Source: Omnitrophica bacterium RBG_13_46_9 (GTDB lineage Bacteria > Omnitrophota > Gorgyraeia > JABMRN01 > RBG-13-46-9). Taken from it: 7,881 bases of DNA. The DNA lies in the NCBI GenBank assembly GCA_001804045.1, contig MHFD01000053.1, positions 860 through 8,740 on the forward strand. The letters are read 5' to 3'. Under the pieces are notes generated by a model, which was given only the letters and a program-made list of their open reading frames with translations, did not search any database and had not been told where the DNA came from. Shown piece by piece: positions 4,995 to 7,881 of the stretch (position 1 is its first letter; the number at the start of each line of letters is the position of its first letter). The translations under genes and the position numbers were made by a program.

Positions 4995-5516
4995 TTACTC
5001 AAAATAGCGCTTAGTTATGCTTTCCCACTTACCCTGCGCTTTTATTATGATCTCGCATATCTCGCGCACCGCGCCATGGCCTCCGTAATTTTTCGTGACG
5101 TAATGCGCTGCCTCTTTTACCTCCCTAACGGCGTTCGGCACGGCGACAGCCAAACCGACTCTTTTTAAAATAGGTATATCGATCAGGTCATCGCCCACAA
5201 AGCAGATCTCGCTTTCCTTTGCCCTGAACTTTTTCATTATATTACCCAGCGACCTGATCTTGAAGTGATTCTGGTAAATCTTATCTATGCCCAGGTGCTT
5301 CGCCCGTATTTTGACAACCTTCGAGTTTTTCGCTGTTATAATAGCGCATCTTACGCCGATTTTCTTAAGGAGTATCACGCCCAGCCCATCATTGACATCG
5401 AAGTTCTTGAGCTCATCACCATAGCTTCCCAATATGATCCTGCCGTCGGTCAGAACACCGTCGACATCCAATAAAAGGAGCTTCGTTCTCTTGGCGCGTT
5501 CCTGTATGTCCACCAC
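4995..5516 (-). CDS. kdsC: 3-deoxy-D-manno-octulosonate 8-phosphate phosphatase
   Basis: KdsC hydrolyses Kdo-8-phosphate to Kdo and phosphate, the third step of the Kdo branch of LPS synthesis. It is a 173-residue HAD phosphatase of the capless C0 class, which works as a tetramer. DVDGVLTDG (17-25) holds the nucleophile Asp17 and acid-base Asp19, Thr61 in ITAKNS is motif II, Lys86 is the likely motif III lysine, and GDDLIDIP (108-115) binds Mg. The tail GGHGAVREICE (145-155) matches the KdsC C-terminus. The start is uncertain: GTG at 5516 is followed at once by a second GTG at 5513, neither has a strong ribosome site, and no ATG lies before the conserved core. It follows kdsD after 104 nt and precedes queD by 9. 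Confidence 0.95.
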   Translation of the reverse strand: MVDIQERAKRTKLLLLDVDGVLTDGRIILGSYGDELKNFDVNDGLGVILLKKIGVRCAIITAKNSKVVKIRAKHLGIDKIYQNHFKIRSLGNIMKKFRAKESEICFVGDDLIDIPILKRVGLAVAVPNAVREVKEAAHYVTKNYGGHGAVREICEIIIKAQGKWESITKRYFE

Positions 5517-5537
5517 GATTTTACATTCTCTATCTAG

Positions 5538-5558
5538 TCGCCCATAAAGGCGATGGGC
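5538..5558. repeat. Two overlapping, mutually exclusive small hairpins between kdsD and kdsC
   Basis: TCGCC at 5538-5542 can pair with GGCGA at 5549-5553, and GCCCAT at 5540-5545 with ATGGGC at 5553-5558. The stems share bases and cannot form together. They lie 22-42 nt upstream of the kdsC GTG start in the transcript. No T-run follows. They may be a small regulatory fold or chance. Confidence 0.35.
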
Positions 5559-5620
5559 TGATATCGCGGATAATCTGTGTCTACACGCTTCTAATACAGA
5601 TATAGATATATTCGTATGTA

Positions 5621-6589
5621 TCAGACGAGGCCGGCTTTCAGGATATCCTGGACATCTAGCAGGCCTATCGGTCGCCCCTTCCGGTCAACAACGGGTATTT
5701 CGTCGATCTTTTTTGAGCGGAGAATTTGGAATGCTTCGGCGGCCAGCTTATCTTTCTTTATGGTAACGGGGGATTTCGTCATGACCTCTTTTACCGTTTT
5801 ATTGGCTATGTTTATTTTCCTATTAAGGTGACGGCGCAGGTCGCCATCCGTGAATATCCCCGTCAGTACGCCTCTTCTATTGACAATACTCGCGCTTCCG
5901 GCCCTGGCCTTTGTGATCTTCAATAACACGTCCTTTACGAGCACATTCTCTTCGACAATGGGATTTGCATTTCCCGCCCTCATGATATCCCCCACTTTTA
6001 AGATCAATCTTTTACCCAATGTGCCTCCGGGGTGATAAAAAGCAAAATCCTTTTCCTTGAATCCTTTTCTATCCAGAAGGGTCACGCAAAGCGCGTCTCC
6101 GATCGCGAGCATGGCCGTCGTGGAAGTCGTAGGCGCCAAGCCTAAAGAGCAGGCTTCCTTTTTTACGGAAACATCCAAAATAAAATCCGCGTTTTTGGCT
6201 AATGTGGATTTTGTATTTCCGACAATAGCTATAAGACGCGCGCCTATCTTTTTCACTATAGGCAAAAGCTTCACGATCTCTTCGGTTTCTCCGCTATTGG
6301 AAAACGCGACAAGGCAATCGTCCCCTGTCACTCTGCCAAGGTCGCCATGCAGCGCTTCGGCAGGATGAAGATATAACGAAGGGGTCCCTGTCGATGATAG
6401 GGTTGCCGATATCTTTTGCGCTATAAAACCCGGCTTGCCCATTCCCATGACAATGACCCTGCCTCTAATCTTTGTCAAAAAATTTATTATCTCCGTAAAG
6501 TCTTTTCCGATTTTTCCCGCAAGCTCCAAAATGGCTTTGCCCTCTATGCGCAAAACCTTTTTTGCCATCTTTATATCATTCGTCTTCAT
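5621..6589 (-). CDS. kdsD: D-arabinose 5-phosphate isomerase (SIS plus two CBS domains)
   Basis: The enzyme interconverts ribulose 5-phosphate and arabinose 5-phosphate, supplying KdsA. From ATG at 6589 it has 322 residues, the usual length. The SIS sugar-isomerase domain covers about 35-170 (GRVIVMGMGKPG, SNSGETEE, PTTSTTAMLA), and two CBS domains follow at about 200-256 and 270-320 (TDGDLRR, DVQDIL). Lys52, Glu104, Glu145 and His186 sit at constant spacing relative to E. coli KdsD K59, E111, E152 and H193 (from memory). The ATG overlaps the kdsA stop as ATGA, and GGAG lies five bases upstream; a longer start at 6625 would overlap kdsA by 40 bases and lacks that support. The sequence alone cannot separate KdsD from the paralogue GutQ, but the kds operon settles it. 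Confidence 0.96.
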   Translation of the reverse strand: MKTNDIKMAKKVLRIEGKAILELAGKIGKDFTEIINFLTKIRGRVIVMGMGKPGFIAQKISATLSSTGTPSLYLHPAEALHGDLGRVTGDDCLVAFSNSGETEEIVKLLPIVKKIGARLIAIVGNTKSTLAKNADFILDVSVKKEACSLGLAPTTSTTAMLAIGDALCVTLLDRKGFKEKDFAFYHPGGTLGKRLILKVGDIMRAGNANPIVEENVLVKDVLLKITKARAGSASIVNRRGVLTGIFTDGDLRRHLNRKINIANKTVKEVMTKSPVTIKKDKLAAEAFQILRSKKIDEIPVVDRKGRPIGLLDVQDILKAGLV

Positions 6590-7398
6590 GCCGTCTCCAA
6601 CGATTTTATCCTGCTTAAAAACCACTTTAGCTTACTTAGTTTCAGCATATTGGGTCCGTCGCTCAAAGATTCCCTCGGATTTTCATGCACCTCCACGAAT
6701 ATCGCGTCCGCCCCGCACACAACCGCGCAGAAAGCGAGTGGCGCTATAAATTCATTCTGCCCCCCGCTTTTCGTGCCCAGTCCGCCAGGAATCTGGACGG
6801 AGTGAGAGGCATCAAAGCAGATAGGATACCCGAACTTCTTCATTATGACAACGCTCCTAAAATCGCTTACCAGCATATTATACCCGAAGGTGGTCCCGCG
6901 TTCGGTAATTATTATATTCCGATTTCCCGCATATTCTATCTTCTCCACGACATTCTTCATGTCCCATGGAGAAAGAAACTGTCCCTTCTTTATATTTATC
7001 GGCTTTTTTGTCTTTGCGGCGGCAAGAATAAGATCGGTCTGCCGGGAAAGAAAAGCCGGGATCTGTATCACATCCAGAACACCCTTTGCCTCCCGGACTT
7101 CCCGGACAGAATGGACATCGCTCATAACGGGGATGTCCAAGACTTTCTTCACTTTTTCCAGAATAGACACGCCCTTCTTAAGACCCGGCCCGCGATAGGA
7201 ACGGATGGAAGACCTGTTGGCTTTGTCGTAACTGGCCTTGAAGATAAACGGAAAATTCAGGCCATCCGCTATCGCTTTTATGGCTTTGGCGTGCCTTATG
7301 GCACTCTCTTCTGATTCTATCACGCACGGTCCGGCTATGAGAACAACGGGATTTTTTCTCCCGATCTTAATATCTTTGACCTGCACTTCCCGGTTCAT
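6586..7398 (-). CDS. kdsA: 3-deoxy-8-phosphooctulonate (Kdo-8-phosphate) synthase, metal-dependent class
   Basis: KdsA condenses phosphoenolpyruvate with arabinose 5-phosphate to Kdo-8-phosphate. The 270-residue TIM barrel is full length. Family blocks include FKASYDKANRSS (53-64), RGPGL (69-73), QIPAFLSRQTDL (112-123), KKGQFLSPWD (137-146), ERGTTFGYN (166-174) and DASHSVQIPGG (196-206). Cys25 in AGPCVIES replaces the Asn of the E. coli type (AGMN), and with His199, Glu236 and Asp247 it forms the expected divalent-metal site, so this is predicted to be a class II enzyme like that of Aquifex aeolicus. The start is ATG at 7398, nine bases after the kdsB stop, with only a weak ribosome site. Its stop overlaps the kdsD start. 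Confidence 0.97.
   Translation of the reverse strand: MNREVQVKDIKIGRKNPVVLIAGPCVIESEESAIRHAKAIKAIADGLNFPFIFKASYDKANRSSIRSYRGPGLKKGVSILEKVKKVLDIPVMSDVHSVREVREAKGVLDVIQIPAFLSRQTDLILAAAKTKKPINIKKGQFLSPWDMKNVVEKIEYAGNRNIIITERGTTFGYNMLVSDFRSVVIMKKFGYPICFDASHSVQIPGGLGTKSGGQNEFIAPLAFCAVVCGADAIFVEVHENPRESLSDGPNMLKLSKLKWFLSRIKSLETA
6595..6598 (-). promoter_or_regulatory. Shine-Dalgarno deciding the kdsD start
   Basis: GGAG on the minus strand lies five bases before the ATG at 6589, within the last codons of kdsA. Together with the ATGA stop-start overlap it supports translational coupling of kdsA and kdsD and rejects the in-frame upstream start at 6625. Confidence 0.75.
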
Positions 7399-7407
7399 AT
7401 GTTTTAT

Positions 7408-7881
7408 CTACTTTATTTTTAGCAATTCCTCGACCTTCTTAAGGTCCTCGGGCGTGTCCACGCCTACTGTGTCAAATTCCGTTTCTATTGTTTTTATCCT
7501 ATAGCCGTTCTCCAGCGCCCTAAGCTGTTCCAGGCGCTCCGTCTCTTCCAATCTGGATTTCGGCAGATTCGTATAGGTGAACAAAAAATCTTTGGTATAG
7601 GCATAAATGCCTATGTGTTTATAGTAATTTTGCGATCCCGCCTCAAAAGAATAAGCGGAAAACCAGGAATGTATATCTAATATCGAATGGTGTTCGTCGC
7701 TCCGGCGGTAAAAAGGAATGGGGCTCCTGGAGAAATAGAGCGCGTAGCCGTCTTTATCGATTACAGCCTTGACCACATTTGGGTTTAACAGGTCTTTTCC
7801 GTCAGTTATCCTCTTTATAACCGTAGCCATCGGTACCGATTTATCCTCTAAAAGAGCGCGCGCCAGATCATCTATCATGGT
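7408..7881 (-). CDS. kdsB: CMP-Kdo synthetase (3-deoxy-manno-octulosonate cytidylyltransferase), N-terminus missing
   Basis: KdsB activates Kdo with CTP to CMP-Kdo and pyrophosphate, ready for the Kdo transferase. Only the C-terminal 157 residues are visible. The frame is open at the right edge, and the Met codon at 7878 corresponds to an internal position, so roughly 85-90 residues with the nucleotide-binding start should lie beyond the window. Visible family blocks are MATVIKRI, NPNVVKAVIDKDGYALYFSR, SPIPFYR, HIGIYAYTKDFL, LEQLRALENGYRI and GVDTPEDLKKVEELL at the C-terminus. The gene stops with TAG at 7410-7408 and is followed nine bases later by kdsA, so it is the first visible gene of the kdsB-kdsA-kdsD-kdsC group. 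Its promoter is outside the window. Confidence 0.96.
   Translation of the reverse strand, partial: TMIDDLARALLEDKSVPMATVIKRITDGKDLLNPNVVKAVIDKDGYALYFSRSPIPFYRRSDEHHSILDIHSWFSAYSFEAGSQNYYKHIGIYAYTKDFLFTYTNLPKSRLEETERLEQLRALENGYRIKTIETEFDTVGVDTPEDLKKVEELLKIK

Noticed and set aside
6590..6625. Upstream start at 6625 for kdsD
   Set aside because: It overlaps kdsA by 40 bases, whereas ATG at 6589 has GGAG and an ATGA stop-start junction.
6685..7314. Plus-strand 209-codon frame
   Set aside because: It is antisense to kdsA, whose conserved motifs and residues are unambiguous.

Overview
The window reads as part of a Gram-negative (diderm) bacterial chromosome in which every recognisable gene lies on the minus strand. 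A complete CMP-Kdo pathway implies lipopolysaccharide. The large reading frame at the left edge has an N-terminal signature (hydrophobic segment, then LAPPS, then ELKGIEHKDMGRIKFALE) that I associate from memory with secreted proteins of the candidate phylum Omnitrophota (OP3). That assignment is an inference and was not tested by any search.

Layout in transcription order, right to left: kdsB (5' end outside the window), kdsA, kdsD and kdsC, then queD, queC, queE and queF, then a 573-bp repeat-rich non-coding stretch, then a large predicted exported protein that runs off the left edge. kdsB-kdsA-kdsD is tightly packed (9-nt gap, then a 4-nt ATGA overlap). kdsC follows after 104 nt, and queD starts only 9 nt after kdsC. 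From queD onward the genes are separated by 84, 354 and 176 bp spacers filled with short tandem 'word' repeats and inverted repeats.

Function: KdsD makes arabinose 5-phosphate, KdsA condenses it with PEP to Kdo-8-phosphate, KdsC removes the phosphate and KdsB activates Kdo with CTP for lipid A-Kdo synthesis. QueD, QueE and QueC convert dihydroneopterin triphosphate to preQ0, and QueF reduces preQ0 to preQ1, the precursor of queuosine in tRNA. Only FolE, which makes the pterin substrate, is missing from the preQ1 route here. All key catalytic or metal-binding residues I looked for are present.

The most unusual material is non-coding. There is a 66-bp direct repeat pair (1917-1982 and 2173-2238). 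The first copy is the left arm of a 166-bp element bounded by perfect 17-bp inverted repeats, and homology of the second copy reaches the queF stop codon. Each spacer in the que section has its own tandem repeat family: 8-bp words arranged as a palindrome before queC, 7-bp and 11-bp words between queC and queE, and a 7-bp word with an inverted partner between queE and queF. I see no rRNA, tRNA, CRISPR array, intact transposase gene or convincing intrinsic terminator.
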